DNA of 64,000 bases from Erythrobacter aureus. Lineage in GTDB: Bacteria; Pseudomonadota; Alphaproteobacteria; Sphingomonadales; Sphingomonadaceae. The notes under the pieces were generated by a model, which worked only from the letters and a program-made list of their open reading frames with translations, searched no databases and was not told where the DNA came from. The translations under genes and the position numbers were made by a program. The stretch is taken from contig NZ_CP031358.1 of assembly GCF_003355455.1 (NCBI RefSeq), positions 343,976 to 407,975 of the forward strand. Direction: 5' to 3'. Below are positions 25,839 through 34,432 of the stretch, piece by piece (the first letter of the stretch is position 1; every line of letters starts with the position of its first letter).

Positions 25839-25849
25839 AACATCCAGAA
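25839..25849 (-). promoter_or_regulatory. AACATCCAGAA element upstream of the DsbA-like gene
   Basis: The 11-mer AACATCCAGAA (TTCTGGATGTT on the minus strand) lies in the gap between the DNA polymerase and DsbA-like genes. Identical copies occur at 9972 and 34422. Role inferred only from recurrence in promoter regions. Confidence 0.4.
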
Positions 25850-25864
25850 AAATGCGCAAGGCGA

Positions 25865-28800
25865 CTAGAACATCCTCGCTTCCAGAACGTCTGGATGTTT
25901 TTCGACCTCGGCCTTCATATCGGGCGTGATGTTGAAGCAGGCAGGGAGGACCTTTCGGGCCTTCTTGTCTCCTAGGTCGACGAGGATGTCGATCCGGTCT
26001 TCTCCGCGGCCGGACTTGGTGAGCATAGCGCGGAGCTCATCCCAGTTGTGGCTGGCTTTGATATCCATCCGCATTCGCTGGGGTGTCTGGGTCTTGTCAT
26101 AGAGACGGTAGGAGACCAGGCGCCACTTGGGCTCCTTCACCTTCTTCGCGATTTCCGCGATGATGAGGTCGCCAGCCGAAACCGACTCCTCGAGCTCGAC
26201 TTCCAGCTCTGCGCTGGTGTCTGAGATCTTCGCGAAGGACTTGGCCCCGCGCGCCGACTTGGAGATACTCTCCACGCGGACGAGGACGGTGATAGCGCCG
26301 CAACCGACATAGTCTTCGACCCTGCTGACCTGAATGGCAGAGAGGCGACGCATTTCGGAATGCGCGCCCGCAAGAGGGTGGTCATCGAAAGAGATGCCGA
26401 TCGCATCGATCTCGGCCGCACGCTTTTCGTCGCGAGGCAGGTCGGGGATGCTCGGGCAGGTCGGAGCGGTAAGGTCGAACAGGAGAGACTGGCCTGCCTG
26501 GCCGCACTCGAACTTGAGGCAGGCGATTAGGTGCTCTGCAGCAGCCTGGCGGTTGCGGTTGAGGGGATCGAGGATGCCAGCCGCAGCGAGCGCGCGAGCC
26601 TGTTGCGATGCGTTGCCGCGCGATGCGAGGGCGGCAGCGAGGTCTTCGATGGTCTTGATGCCCTTTCCTCGCACGGCGGCAACGAGCGGGGCGGCGTAGC
26701 TGCCGAGGCCCTTCACGGAGCCGAGGCCCCAGCGGACGGCGGCGGTGCCATCTTCGGCAATCTCAGGCTCGAAAGCGACGCCCGACTTTTCGAGCGACGG
26801 CGGAAGCATCTCGATACCGCGGTCGCGCGCTTCGCGGATGATCTTGCGCATCTTGTCGAAGTCTTCGGAGTTGTAGGTGAGCGCGGCCGCGTAGAAGGCG
26901 GCAGGGTGGTGGAACTTCAACCAAGCCGACTGCCAGCAGAGAAGCGCGTAGGCAGCCGCGTGCGACTTGTTGAAGCCGTAGCCGGCGAACTTGTCGATGG
27001 TGTCGAAGTGCTGGTTAGCGCGCTTGCGATCGATACCCAGCGACTTGTGCTGCTTGATATCGACCACCTTCACGGGGTCGATTGAGATGATGACCTTCAC
27101 GCCAGCATCCTTGGCTTCAGCAGCGGTGAGCGGCTCTCCGCCATCCTCGCGCTTCAGCTTCTTGTTCGAGGGGATGCGCAGCTCGGCACCGGTATCGGTC
27201 GTCACGGTAACGTGCGGCACGACGCAGCCTTCGATGAAGGTCTCTCGCTGTGCGTCCATCTCGGCCTGGATCTTCTTGCCCATAGCGCGGCGGAGCATGT
27301 CTGCACCGCCAAGGGTGTAGCCAGCGAGGATCTGAGCCATCTGCATGATCTGCTCCTGGTAAACAGGAATACCCTGCGTTTCGGTCAGGAGGTCTTTCAG
27401 AGCAGGATGGGGCAACTGCAGCGGTTCGAGGCCGGCCTTGCGGTTAGCGAAGGTCGGGATGTTGTCCATCGGCCCCGGGCGATAGAGCGAGATGATGGCG
27501 ACGAGGTCTTCGAAGCTGGTGGGCCGCACCTGCTTGAGCGATTTGACCATGCCTTCCGATTCCAGCTGGAAGATGCCGTGACACGCGCCTGAGTTCAGCA
27601 TGTCGATCACGCCTTCGTCTTCGAAGGGGATCTGGAGGATGTCGAGATCGGCATGCTCTTCGCCGGATGCGCGTACATGGTCGACGGCGGCCTTGATGAT
27701 GGTCGTGGTCTTGAGCCCGAGGAAGTCGAACTTCACGAGACCCGAGGCTTCCACGCCTTTCATCTCGAACTGGGTAACCAGGTCGGAGCCGCCGCCCGGA
27801 TCGCGCATCACGGGGACAACGTCACCGACATCGGGGTCGGCGATGATGATACCAGCCGCGTGGCGGCCGTGCTGACGAACGAAGCCCTGCAGGGCTTCAC
27901 CCATGACGAGCGCACGCTCAAGGGTCGCATCCTTGCGGAAGTGGGCGCGAACTTCAGGGGCGAGGTAGCTCGGCGATTCCGGATCGGTTTCGCTGAGCGA
28001 GTAGGGCGCAGCGATAGGCAGCAGCTGGGCGGCGGCGTGAGCCTGCCCGTTGGGGATGCCCAGGCTGCGCGCGGCGTCTCCGAAGGCCGAGCGCGACTTC
28101 CAGGAGCCGTGCGTGCCGATGGCGACAACCTTGTCGTCACCATATTTGCGGCGGACATACTCGATCGTCTCGTCACGGCGCGTTTGGCAGAAGTCGACGT
28201 CGAAGTCGGGGAGGCTGACGCGTTCGGGGTTGATGAAGCGTTCGAACAGGAGGCCCCATCGAATGGGATCGAGGTCGGTAATGCCCATGGCCCATGCCAC
28301 GGCGGATCCTGCACCCGAGCCACGGCCCGGCCCGACGGGGATGCCTTGCTCCTTCGACCATTGGATGAAGTCGGCAACGATGAGGAAGTAGCCAGCGAAG
28401 CCCTGCTTGCAGATAATGTCCATCTCGGTAGCGAGGCGGGCGCGGTATTCGGGCTTCTTCGCTTCAGGGACATCTGCAATGCGCTCTTCGAAGCCTTTGG
28501 TGGCCATATCGCGGAGCATGCCCTCTTCGTTGCCTTTCGCGTCTGGGAAGGCGGGGAGCATCGGCTTGGTGGCCTTCGGCGCGGCGTCCGGGCTGCAACG
28601 AAGGGCGAGACGGGCTGTGTTTTCGAGCAGGTGCTTGGCATCAGCAAACAGCGCGGTGAATTCCGCGGTGCTCTTGAAGTGCTGGCCTTTGGCCGGGCGT
28701 GGCAAGTCAGGGTCATCGACCAGTCGCTTGTGCTGGATGGCGCTGAGCAGCTCGAGCAGGTCATAATCCTTCGGCTCGCTGTATGCGGCGAAGGAGGTGG

Positions 28801-29347
28801 CGACCATCGGGAGATTGTAGGCGCGCGAGATGCGGTCGAGAACGGCTTCGGTCGGCCGGCGGCCGGTGGAACGCTCGATTTCGAGATAGAACCGGTCGCC
28901 ATAGGCGGCCATCATGGCCTTCAGCCAGTCATTGGCATCGTGCTTGTTTGTGGCGAGCAGATTGTTGAGGGCCGATTCCGGTGCGCCAGCCAAGAGGATG
29001 AGACCTTCTGCGCGATCGATGATAGCTTCGTCATCGAGGAGGCGTTCGGGGGTGAGCGCCTGCTCACGGCTCAGCGAGAGCAAGTTCGACCAGCCGGTAG
29101 CGTTCTCGGCAATGACCGTGACACGGCCTGCCTTTGTCATGAAGTCGCAGCCGACGATGGGCTGAATGCCTTCCTTGCGAGCTGCGTCGGAGAACTCCAG
29201 AGCGCCAGCAAGGCTGCCTCGGTCGATTAGACCGATGGCCGGCTGGTCAGCTTTGACGGCAAGCGCAGGCATCTTCTTCGCGATCAGGGCGGAATCCATG
29301 ATCGAGTAAGAGGACCGTGCGCGCAGATTGATTGCCGGAAAAGCCAT
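25865..29347 (-). CDS. dnaE: DNA polymerase III alpha subunit (DnaE family)
   Basis: The catalytic subunit of a replicative C-family DNA polymerase. At 1160 residues it has the usual DnaE length. It has an N-terminal PHP domain (LRARSSYSIMDSALI, IGLIDRGSLAGALEF) in which the metal-binding histidines of active PHP domains are absent, a palm with the catalytic pair in PDFDVDF (near residue 383) and the third acidic residue in KFDFLGLKT, the segment YRPGPMDNIP, a helix-hairpin region and a C-terminal OB-fold. It starts at ATG 29347. Its neighbours upstream encode a DnaQ-like exonuclease, which would supply proofreading. It is probably an accessory copy, since the chromosomal dnaE is normally elsewhere; the window cannot prove this. 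Confidence 0.92.
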   Translation of the reverse strand: MAFPAINLRARSSYSIMDSALIAKKMPALAVKADQPAIGLIDRGSLAGALEFSDAARKEGIQPIVGCDFMTKAGRVTVIAENATGWSNLLSLSREQALTPERLLDDEAIIDRAEGLILLAGAPESALNNLLATNKHDANDWLKAMMAAYGDRFYLEIERSTGRRPTEAVLDRISRAYNLPMVATSFAAYSEPKDYDLLELLSAIQHKRLVDDPDLPRPAKGQHFKSTAEFTALFADAKHLLENTARLALRCSPDAAPKATKPMLPAFPDAKGNEEGMLRDMATKGFEERIADVPEAKKPEYRARLATEMDIICKQGFAGYFLIVADFIQWSKEQGIPVGPGRGSGAGSAVAWAMGITDLDPIRWGLLFERFINPERVSLPDFDVDFCQTRRDETIEYVRRKYGDDKVVAIGTHGSWKSRSAFGDAARSLGIPNGQAHAAAQLLPIAAPYSLSETDPESPSYLAPEVRAHFRKDATLERALVMGEALQGFVRQHGRHAAGIIIADPDVGDVVPVMRDPGGGSDLVTQFEMKGVEASGLVKFDFLGLKTTTIIKAAVDHVRASGEEHADLDILQIPFEDEGVIDMLNSGACHGIFQLESEGMVKSLKQVRPTSFEDLVAIISLYRPGPMDNIPTFANRKAGLEPLQLPHPALKDLLTETQGIPVYQEQIMQMAQILAGYTLGGADMLRRAMGKKIQAEMDAQRETFIEGCVVPHVTVTTDTGAELRIPSNKKLKREDGGEPLTAAEAKDAGVKVIISIDPVKVVDIKQHKSLGIDRKRANQHFDTIDKFAGYGFNKSHAAAYALLCWQSAWLKFHHPAAFYAAALTYNSEDFDKMRKIIREARDRGIEMLPPSLEKSGVAFEPEIAEDGTAAVRWGLGSVKGLGSYAAPLVAAVRGKGIKTIEDLAAALASRGNASQQARALAAAGILDPLNRNRQAAAEHLIACLKFECGQAGQSLLFDLTAPTCPSIPDLPRDEKRAAEIDAIGISFDDHPLAGAHSEMRRLSAIQVSRVEDYVGCGAITVLVRVESISKSARGAKSFAKISDTSAELEVELEESVSAGDLIIAEIAKKVKEPKWRLVSYRLYDKTQTPQRMRMDIKASHNWDELRAMLTKSGRGEDRIDILVDLGDKKARKVLPACFNITPDMKAEVEKHPDVLEARMF

Positions 29348-29538
29348 TTCTTACCTTCTGTTCTTGATCTCACCAGAGAGATCAGACCTTCAACTTGGGG
29401 AGGGCGCGATTGCGCTAACCCTTCTCCCAGGACTGACGGCATTATTGTGGGATTATGCGGAAAGGCCTGCAAGCAACTTCCAGCCGCGATGCAGGAATTC
29501 CAGAGAGTGTTGCTCAAATCTTCCTGTTCTTCAGGAAA

Positions 29539-30552
29539 TCAGAAAAGCGATCCCTGGTCAGGGGGAGGCGGAGGCGGGACGTGACTGTAATCAGGCACGG
29601 AAAGCCCCCATTTCGGCGGAAAGAACGGCTGGGGCATTGGCTTGGCCAACTGCTTGTACGTCTGCTTGATCTTCGTGCGGCCGGCGACGCCCGGGATGTC
29701 TGGATGCGCGACACGGCAATACTTAGAGATTTCGCAGAAGAGGTTCTGGCAGTCGATGGGCTGGAGACGGCGGCCAAAGAGGCCGTTGAACTTCAGCCCC
29801 AGCCGGTCGAATTCAAGCTCTTGCCGACGAACCATCTCGAAGATGATGTCGGTGGGCGTCATTGCTCCGGTGGAGGAGAAGCATTTCGAGATGCCATCGA
29901 GGGCGCCGGGCCCGGGAACGACGAAGTCGTCCTCCTCATGTGGGACAGCGCTAGAGTAGGCGATGTCGATCGCATACTGGAACGCGAGGAAGTTGCCGAT
30001 GCCAGGATATGGGGCAATCAGCTCATAGACCTCGCCGAGTGTCTCGGTTTGGGCGATCTTCTGCGGCAACCCGTCGCGCATCATCTTGTCGAGCAAGGCT
30101 ATGTGGTTTGAGTGCTTGCGGACCTTCCCGAACGGGGGAGCTGGCATGATGTAGGCAGCCGAGTAGATCTTGGTGCCGCGCGCCATTGCGCGATCGAAGA
30201 CTTCGTCGAGGGCGCGCAAGTCGATGCTCTGCCAGGTGACGGGCCCAAGTTCGCGCTCGATCATCTCCCATGTCTCGATCTTGTTGAAGATCTTGAAGAG
30301 GAGAGTGCGGAAGATGACCTCGGTGGGATTGTCCGGACGGCTCGGGTCGTACTGAACTTCCCTGATCAGATATTGGCTGACGCGATCGGATGCACGATAG
30401 GCATTCGTGAACCGATAGGTTTGCAGGATGGGATCATCTGTCCATGGGCCGACGGGATCGGTCAGCCGGCACTCGTATAGAGCCTGCCGGGCCGCAGCAA
30501 AACGCCAGTAGGTGTCGTATGCCTCGGTAGGGGTGAATGGCGCTTGGTTCAT
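29539..30552 (-). CDS. Predicted 5-hydroxymethyl-dU DNA kinase family protein (HMUDK helical domain)
   Basis: The 337-residue product matches the pattern I know for the helical 5-hmdU DNA kinase / thymine pyrophosphorylase-like family described from phage and bacterial base-modification systems: TYWRFAAARQALY, GPWTDDPILQTYRFTNAYRASDRVSQYLI, FRTLLFKIFNKIETWE, IYSAAYIMP, RKHSNHIALL, FVVPGPGALDGISKCF, IDCQNLFCEISKY and FFPPKWGL near the end. The predicted role is phosphorylation or a related step on a modified thymine in DNA. It starts inside the stop codon of the DnaQ-like gene (ATGA overlap at 30549-30552), so the two are translationally coupled. No hydroxymethylase partner is seen in the window, so the actual substrate is unknown. 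Confidence 0.8.
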   Translation of the reverse strand: MNQAPFTPTEAYDTYWRFAAARQALYECRLTDPVGPWTDDPILQTYRFTNAYRASDRVSQYLIREVQYDPSRPDNPTEVIFRTLLFKIFNKIETWEMIERELGPVTWQSIDLRALDEVFDRAMARGTKIYSAAYIMPAPPFGKVRKHSNHIALLDKMMRDGLPQKIAQTETLGEVYELIAPYPGIGNFLAFQYAIDIAYSSAVPHEEDDFVVPGPGALDGISKCFSSTGAMTPTDIIFEMVRRQELEFDRLGLKFNGLFGRRLQPIDCQNLFCEISKYCRVAHPDIPGVAGRTKIKQTYKQLAKPMPQPFFPPKWGLSVPDYSHVPPPPPPDQGSLF

Positions 30553-31235
30553 GCGGCTGGCTTTGCGAAGAACTTCGCCCACGATTCCGCCGGCGGGTTT
30601 GCGATAGCAGCTGCCTGGTCGAGAGGGACCTGAATGGTGTTCATGGCTCCCAGCGTAACCTTCTCGTCGGCATCTTCGCCGCTTTCCGAAACCTGCAGCT
30701 CGAGACCCTTCTGGCCAAACCATGCGAGGTAAACTGCAGCGAGTAGCTCGGTATCTACCTGCGCGCCGTGCTTGGTGCGCTTCGTGCGGTCGATGTTGAA
30801 GCGGGTACACAGAGCATCGAGGCTATGCCGGGAACCCGGGAATGCTTTGATGGCAAGCTTCAGGGTATCGATGATCTTGTATTTCTTCGGGAAGGGGGTG
30901 CCCGCTTCCTCGCATTCAAGCTCGATGAAGCCCATGTCGAACGGCGCGTTGTGAATGACGAGGGAAACCTCTTCGTCACCAGTCTCGTCGAGGAATTCGA
31001 GGATGGCGGGAATGGTATCGGCGAAGCTGGGCTTGTCAGCCAGGAACTCGTTGCTGAGGCCATGGACTTCGAACGCCTCGGGATTGACCTGCTGGTCTCC
31101 GGGATTGAAGTACGAATGGAAGGTGCGCGGATTGGGGTCGCGCGTGATCTCGGTGAACGAGATTTCGATGATCCGATCGCCGTCGCTGACCTCAAGGCCA
31201 GTGGTTTCGGTGTCGACTGCGTATTCGATAGCCAT
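30549..31235 (-). CDS. dnaQ: DnaQ-like 3'-5' exonuclease
   Basis: DEDD-family exonucleases of the epsilon type proofread DNA synthesis. The 228-residue product has Exo I EYAVDTETTGLE near the N-terminus, Exo II VIHNAPFDMGFIELE, and Exo III with HGAQVDTELLAAVY, the DEDDh arrangement. The C-terminal ~40 residues are an Ala/Glu-rich extension that could contact a polymerase subunit. It lies upstream of, and overlaps by 4 bases, the 5-hmdU kinase-like gene, with the dnaE gene following. The cluster suggests it serves that polymerase. An ATGTTTCTGGAAG sequence lies just upstream at 31254-31266. Confidence 0.92.
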   Translation of the reverse strand: MAIEYAVDTETTGLEVSDGDRIIEISFTEITRDPNPRTFHSYFNPGDQQVNPEAFEVHGLSNEFLADKPSFADTIPAILEFLDETGDEEVSLVIHNAPFDMGFIELECEEAGTPFPKKYKIIDTLKLAIKAFPGSRHSLDALCTRFNIDRTKRTKHGAQVDTELLAAVYLAWFGQKGLELQVSESGEDADEKVTLGAMNTIQVPLDQAAAIANPPAESWAKFFAKPAA

Positions 31236-31301
31236 GTGAAGTGTCCGGTTGAGGATGTTTCTGGAAGTGTAGATGTCGGCTGGCTCAAGACCAACCGGAG
31301 A

Positions 31302-32168
31302 TTAGGCAGCGGCGAGATACTCGCGGGGCAACTCCCACCGGCCGTTGCCGAGGGAGCGGAAGCCACGCTGTAGGGTCTGGCGGATCTTTGGCTTCCAGTG
31401 GTCGGTGCGCGTACGCTCGGGAGCGATGGCATCGTAGATTGCCTGGACAGAAGCCTGCCCACCAAGGGAGTGCAGCGCGATAGCCACCGCCTCACGCCAG
31501 GTGCCGGGGCGGGCAAGGGCTTCACGGATGGCCGGACGCATGTTCTCGATCTGGCGGGTCTCAGCAAAGAGCATGAGGCCGGAGAAGCGGCGCTGTGACT
31601 GCTTGATGTATTTCGCCCAGACGAGGGGCTTCGACAGGCCGGGGAAGAGCGTGCGCGGGATCATGTTCACGTCGATTGAGAAGCGCTCCATCCAGTTCGA
31701 GACGCGGCTGGGCGTCTGGAAGGCATAGGCGGGGAGCACCATGGCGACGAGACCGTCTTCCGGCAGCATCTCGTGCGCGCGGTCAAGGAAGCCATCGACC
31801 ACATCCATCTCGAAGGGCGGATTGCCCAGGATGACCTCTGCCTCTCGACCCTGAAGGTCGATAGTGCGAAAATCGCCGACAAGGACCTCGCGGCCGCTGT
31901 TGGCGATCGCGGCTGGCACGACGGAGGGATCGATGTCGATGCCCAGCGCGCCGCAGGACTTCGGGATAGCCGTAAGGAAGGCGCCTGTGCCGCACGACGG
32001 CTCGATGACACTGCAGGAGTGTCCGATACCGCGCAGGGCATCATCGACGAGCTCCTCGGCCACCCAGAAGGGGGTGAACCATTGCGAGAGCGCGGCGTCG
32101 CCAGACCGGTCGTCGGTGGCCTTCGGCTCTGCCTGAGCAGGGGCGGCGAACAGATCGGGGTGCATCAA
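31302..32168 (-). CDS. DNA adenine-type (N6) methyltransferase with C-terminal winged-helix-like domain
   Basis: A 288-residue SAM-dependent methyltransferase. Motif I is VIEPSCGTGAFL and motif IV is ILGNPPFEM; NPPF is the hallmark of N6-adenine DNA methyltransferases. The order I then IV and the WFTPFWVAEELV start resemble type I/II-like enzymes. The C-terminal ~60 residues (GQASVQAIYDAIAPERTRTDHWKPKIRQTLQRG) look like a winged-helix DNA-binding domain. No restriction endonuclease gene is adjacent, so it is a solitary methyltransferase. Start codons ATGATG at 32168/32165 follow GGAAAG. Confidence 0.85.
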   Translation of the reverse strand: MMHPDLFAAPAQAEPKATDDRSGDAALSQWFTPFWVAEELVDDALRGIGHSCSVIEPSCGTGAFLTAIPKSCGALGIDIDPSVVPAAIANSGREVLVGDFRTIDLQGREAEVILGNPPFEMDVVDGFLDRAHEMLPEDGLVAMVLPAYAFQTPSRVSNWMERFSIDVNMIPRTLFPGLSKPLVWAKYIKQSQRRFSGLMLFAETRQIENMRPAIREALARPGTWREAVAIALHSLGGQASVQAIYDAIAPERTRTDHWKPKIRQTLQRGFRSLGNGRWELPREYLAAA

Positions 32169-32224
32169 CTTTCCTTCCTCGGCTGGCTTCGCTCAGCCTG
32201 ACCAGTCAAACCTTGCGGCTGGTC

Positions 32225-32641
32225 CTACTTCTCGTTTTCGATCCAGGCGGTGGCGCGCTCCTGCGAGGAGTGCGCTTCATCGATGTCCTCTTGGCTGTAA
32301 TCGCCAAAGGCCTTTTCCATGGCGTCGAATTCGTCGCGGTCGGCCATAAGGCCGGAAGTGATGGCGCACTTGATGTCGGCCGGCACACCGTCGACGATGC
32401 GGGTGGCATCGAAGGTCCGCTCGCAGCGCTGGACGAAGATTTCATAGGCATCGTCTGGGAAGTGCCGAATGATGAGCTCTTCGGTTGCTGCTGCTTCAGT
32501 CACGCCCGGCTTGCGGCGGACAATGTAGTGAGCGATCGAGCCTTGCTCGACGGCAAACCGATGCTGTTCGAGCAGGATATAGCCACGCTTTTCGAGGTCG
32601 TTGGTGAAATCGGAAAACTTGGGAGCGGGCTGGTCGGTCAT
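32225..32641 (-). CDS. Unknown acidic protein (138 aa)
   Basis: I chose the ATG at 32641 (MTDQPAPKFSDFTNDLEKRGY); the frame is open further upstream but overlaps the neighbour. The product is soluble and acidic with alternating strand and helix segments (LEQHRFAVEQGSIAHYIVRRK) and an acidic helical C-terminus. It lies 10 bases after the 32652-32867 gene, as part of a run of small minus-strand genes between the sigma factor and methyltransferase genes. Family and function are not recognised. Confidence 0.68.
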   Translation of the reverse strand: MTDQPAPKFSDFTNDLEKRGYILLEQHRFAVEQGSIAHYIVRRKPGVTEAAATEELIIRHFPDDAYEIFVQRCERTFDATRIVDGVPADIKCAITSGLMADRDEFDAMEKAFGDYSQEDIDEAHSSQERATAWIENEK

Positions 32642-32651
32642 AGCGGATCTT

Positions 32652-32867
32652 TCAAGAGACGAGCTGGGCGCGGAGAGAGTGCCCCAGGTCGGTGAGACGG
32701 TAGAAATCGCCATCCTCGTCCTCGTGATGCTCAAGCACGCGGAGATCTACGAGAGATTGGAGGAGGGCGATGTCGGGATTGACGAACTGTTCCCAGTCGC
32801 GATCGCCGAGGAACACCTCGGTGAGCATGTGTTTCTGCTCTGGGGAGAGATCGGAAGCCTGGGTCAT
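32652..32867 (-). CDS. Small unknown protein, possible winged-helix fold (71 aa)
   Basis: The product (MTQASDLSPEQKHMLTEVFLGDRDW) has a predicted helix-helix-helix-strand pattern, with LLQSLVDLRVLEHHEDEDGDFYRLTDLGHSLRAQL recalling the second half of small winged-helix regulators, in which a hairpin of charged residues precedes YRLTDLG. The gene overlaps the stop of its upstream neighbour by 4 bases (32864-32867). A regulatory role is possible but unproven. Confidence 0.6.
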   Translation of the reverse strand: MTQASDLSPEQKHMLTEVFLGDRDWEQFVNPDIALLQSLVDLRVLEHHEDEDGDFYRLTDLGHSLRAQLVS

Positions 32868-33136
32868 GCGGCTGCCGGCAAAGCAGTGCGCAGCACAGCG
32901 TCCGCAGATTGCGAAAGCTCCTGCATTGCATCTTCCAAGCGCGTGAGCGCGTCACTGGTGTCGGTAGCGCTTGCGAGCTCCTTCACAAGGAACACCGGCA
33001 TGACATCGTCATAGTCCGCTTCGAGCCGCTGGATCAGGTCTTCCTGACCAGTCGCTGCCTCGAGGAAGGGTTGCAAGTCACCGTCTGCGTAAGCAGCAAG
33101 GGCTGCACGCTGGTAAGCGTTAATGGGGGTAGCCAT
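32864..33136 (-). CDS. Small unknown helical protein (90 aa)
   Basis: The product (MATPINAYQRAALAAYADGDLQPF) is almost entirely helical and acidic, with no signal peptide or membrane helix. It opens the set of three small coupled genes downstream of the sigma factor gene and overlaps the next by 4 bases. It could be a partner or anti-sigma-like protein by position only; there is no sequence support. Function not recognised. Confidence 0.62.
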   Translation of the reverse strand: MATPINAYQRAALAAYADGDLQPFLEAATGQEDLIQRLEADYDDVMPVFLVKELASATDTSDALTRLEDAMQELSQSADAVLRTALPAAA

Positions 33137-33238
33137 TGGAATTTCTTCTCACTTCAGCTTCTCAAAGCACCTTTAGCAAGCCAACCTGGGCTTGCCGGCC
33201 TTCATTGAAGGTCGAAGAATAATAGGGAGGGGCGCCGC

Positions 33239-34285
33239 TTATGCGGCCAGCCGCACCCCCTCGCGTTTCTGGTCCTGCATTCCATGGAAGAGGTCGCGCG
33301 CGACCGGCTGAGGTGCCTGACGCTTTGCCACCTTGGTCGTGGCCGGCGCGGCGGTCTCAGGAAGCATACCAGCCTTCTTGGCTGCAGCTGTCTTAGTCTT
33401 GCCCTTCGGCGCATTCCGGCTGGCCGAGGCTGCGTGTTCCGCGAGCATTGCGAAGCGATCGTCTTGTTGGGCGAGAGAGGCCATGCGCTTCGAAGCCTTA
33501 CGGGCGATGTGGCGAACACGGTCTTTGGTCAACTGCTCGTCCATTTGAAGCGCGCGGTTCACGTCGCCCTCAAAGAGGCAGTGCCTGATAATCTGTCGGT
33601 CGAGTTCCAGCCGGTCTTCGAGAGCATCGATTTCTTCTTGGTCGACGCCGCCCATGTGAGCGCGATAGCTGGCGGGAAGATCGGGGCGTTTGCCGCGAAT
33701 GTCATCGGCGGGGTTTTCAGACCGGTAGCGCTTGCGGAGAAGGGCGAGACCGGAATTGCGCTCGAAGTCGATATAGGCGTCGAGCAGGGCTTCTGAGGTT
33801 TCCTCGATGAGGTGGGCGCTGGCGCCTGCCTCTGTCATGCCCAGAGCGCTTTCATCTTCGATAAGGGCTTCGAGCGTGGTGAGTTCGCCATCGGCGCCCG
33901 TCGCGCCATCATGAAGGGATATGGTGCGGCCGTTGACCTTTTTCGCGGAAGGACGCTGATCGGTCATGACGCGGAAACGAAGGCTCTGGAGTTCGCCGCG
34001 AATTTGCCAGTTCACGAAGGTCGTGAATTTGGCCTTCTCCGGATCGTATGACTCGATGGCGCGGTGAACTGCGATAGCACAGACCTGCTCCGCGTCTTCG
34101 CGGTGAGCTACGAGACCATAGTGGCCGATGAAGTGGCGAATCCTGGGGCCACACAGCTTCAGGATTTGCGCGAAAGCTCTATTTTCGTTGGAACGCTGGC
34201 GCGGAGTGGGACGTTCACCCTCCGCAGGCCGATTTGCGATCACCTCTGCAACAGCGACTTCTAGTGCATCAGTGGTCTTGGACAT
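33239..34285 (-). CDS. Sigma-70 family RNA polymerase sigma factor
   Basis: Directs RNA polymerase to a promoter class. The 348-residue product (start at 34285, MSKTTDALEV; the longer frame is less likely) has a region 2 core, HREDAEQVCAIAVHRAIESYDPEKAKFTTFVNWQIRGELQSLRF, with the usual acidic/aromatic pattern for -10 recognition. A region 4-like helix-turn-helix lies at about residues 255-275 (LTKDRVRHIARKASKRM). A basic Ala/Lys-rich tail of about 80 residues follows. It resembles neither FliA nor a standard ECF factor in layout. It lies immediately beyond the flagellar fliI operon, on the same strand, which makes it a candidate for control of the TATAAT-type flagellar promoters. Its own upstream region carries an AACATCCAGAA element. 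Confidence 0.82.
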   Translation of the reverse strand: MSKTTDALEVAVAEVIANRPAEGERPTPRQRSNENRAFAQILKLCGPRIRHFIGHYGLVAHREDAEQVCAIAVHRAIESYDPEKAKFTTFVNWQIRGELQSLRFRVMTDQRPSAKKVNGRTISLHDGATGADGELTTLEALIEDESALGMTEAGASAHLIEETSEALLDAYIDFERNSGLALLRKRYRSENPADDIRGKRPDLPASYRAHMGGVDQEEIDALEDRLELDRQIIRHCLFEGDVNRALQMDEQLTKDRVRHIARKASKRMASLAQQDDRFAMLAEHAASASRNAPKGKTKTAAAKKAGMLPETAAPATTKVAKRQAPQPVARDLFHGMQDQKREGVRLAA

Positions 34286-34421
34286 CAATTTCCCCCTAAA
34301 TTCGGCATTCTGAAACCGGAAGCTGGAACCGGTAGGAGGCCGACTATAAAGAGAATGCAATTATCCTGCACTGTATTTTTCCGGAGGGTAAAGTTCCAGA
34401 AAGACCCTCGCGGGTTGGAAA

Positions 34422-34432
34422 AACATCCAGAA
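34422..34432 (-). promoter_or_regulatory. AACATCCAGAA element upstream of the sigma factor gene
   Basis: The 11-mer AACATCCAGAA lies 137 bases upstream of the sigma factor start, with a related GTTCCAGAAAGACC at 34393-34406. The 270-base gap 34286-34556 also holds AT-rich sequence with GGGAAAAAAGTTCCC-like pairing near 34520-34540, possibly the end of the fliI operon transcript. Confidence 0.4.

Noticed and set aside
25875..25905. Inverted repeat CCAGAACGTCTGG as an operator
   Set aside because: It lies inside the last codons of dnaE and is explained by the protein sequence; kept apart from the intergenic AACATCCAGAA sites.
27653..29230. Long plus-strand open frame of 525 codons opposite dnaE
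   Set aside because: It is a shadow of the DnaE reading frame in GC-rich DNA; its product has no recognisable domains.
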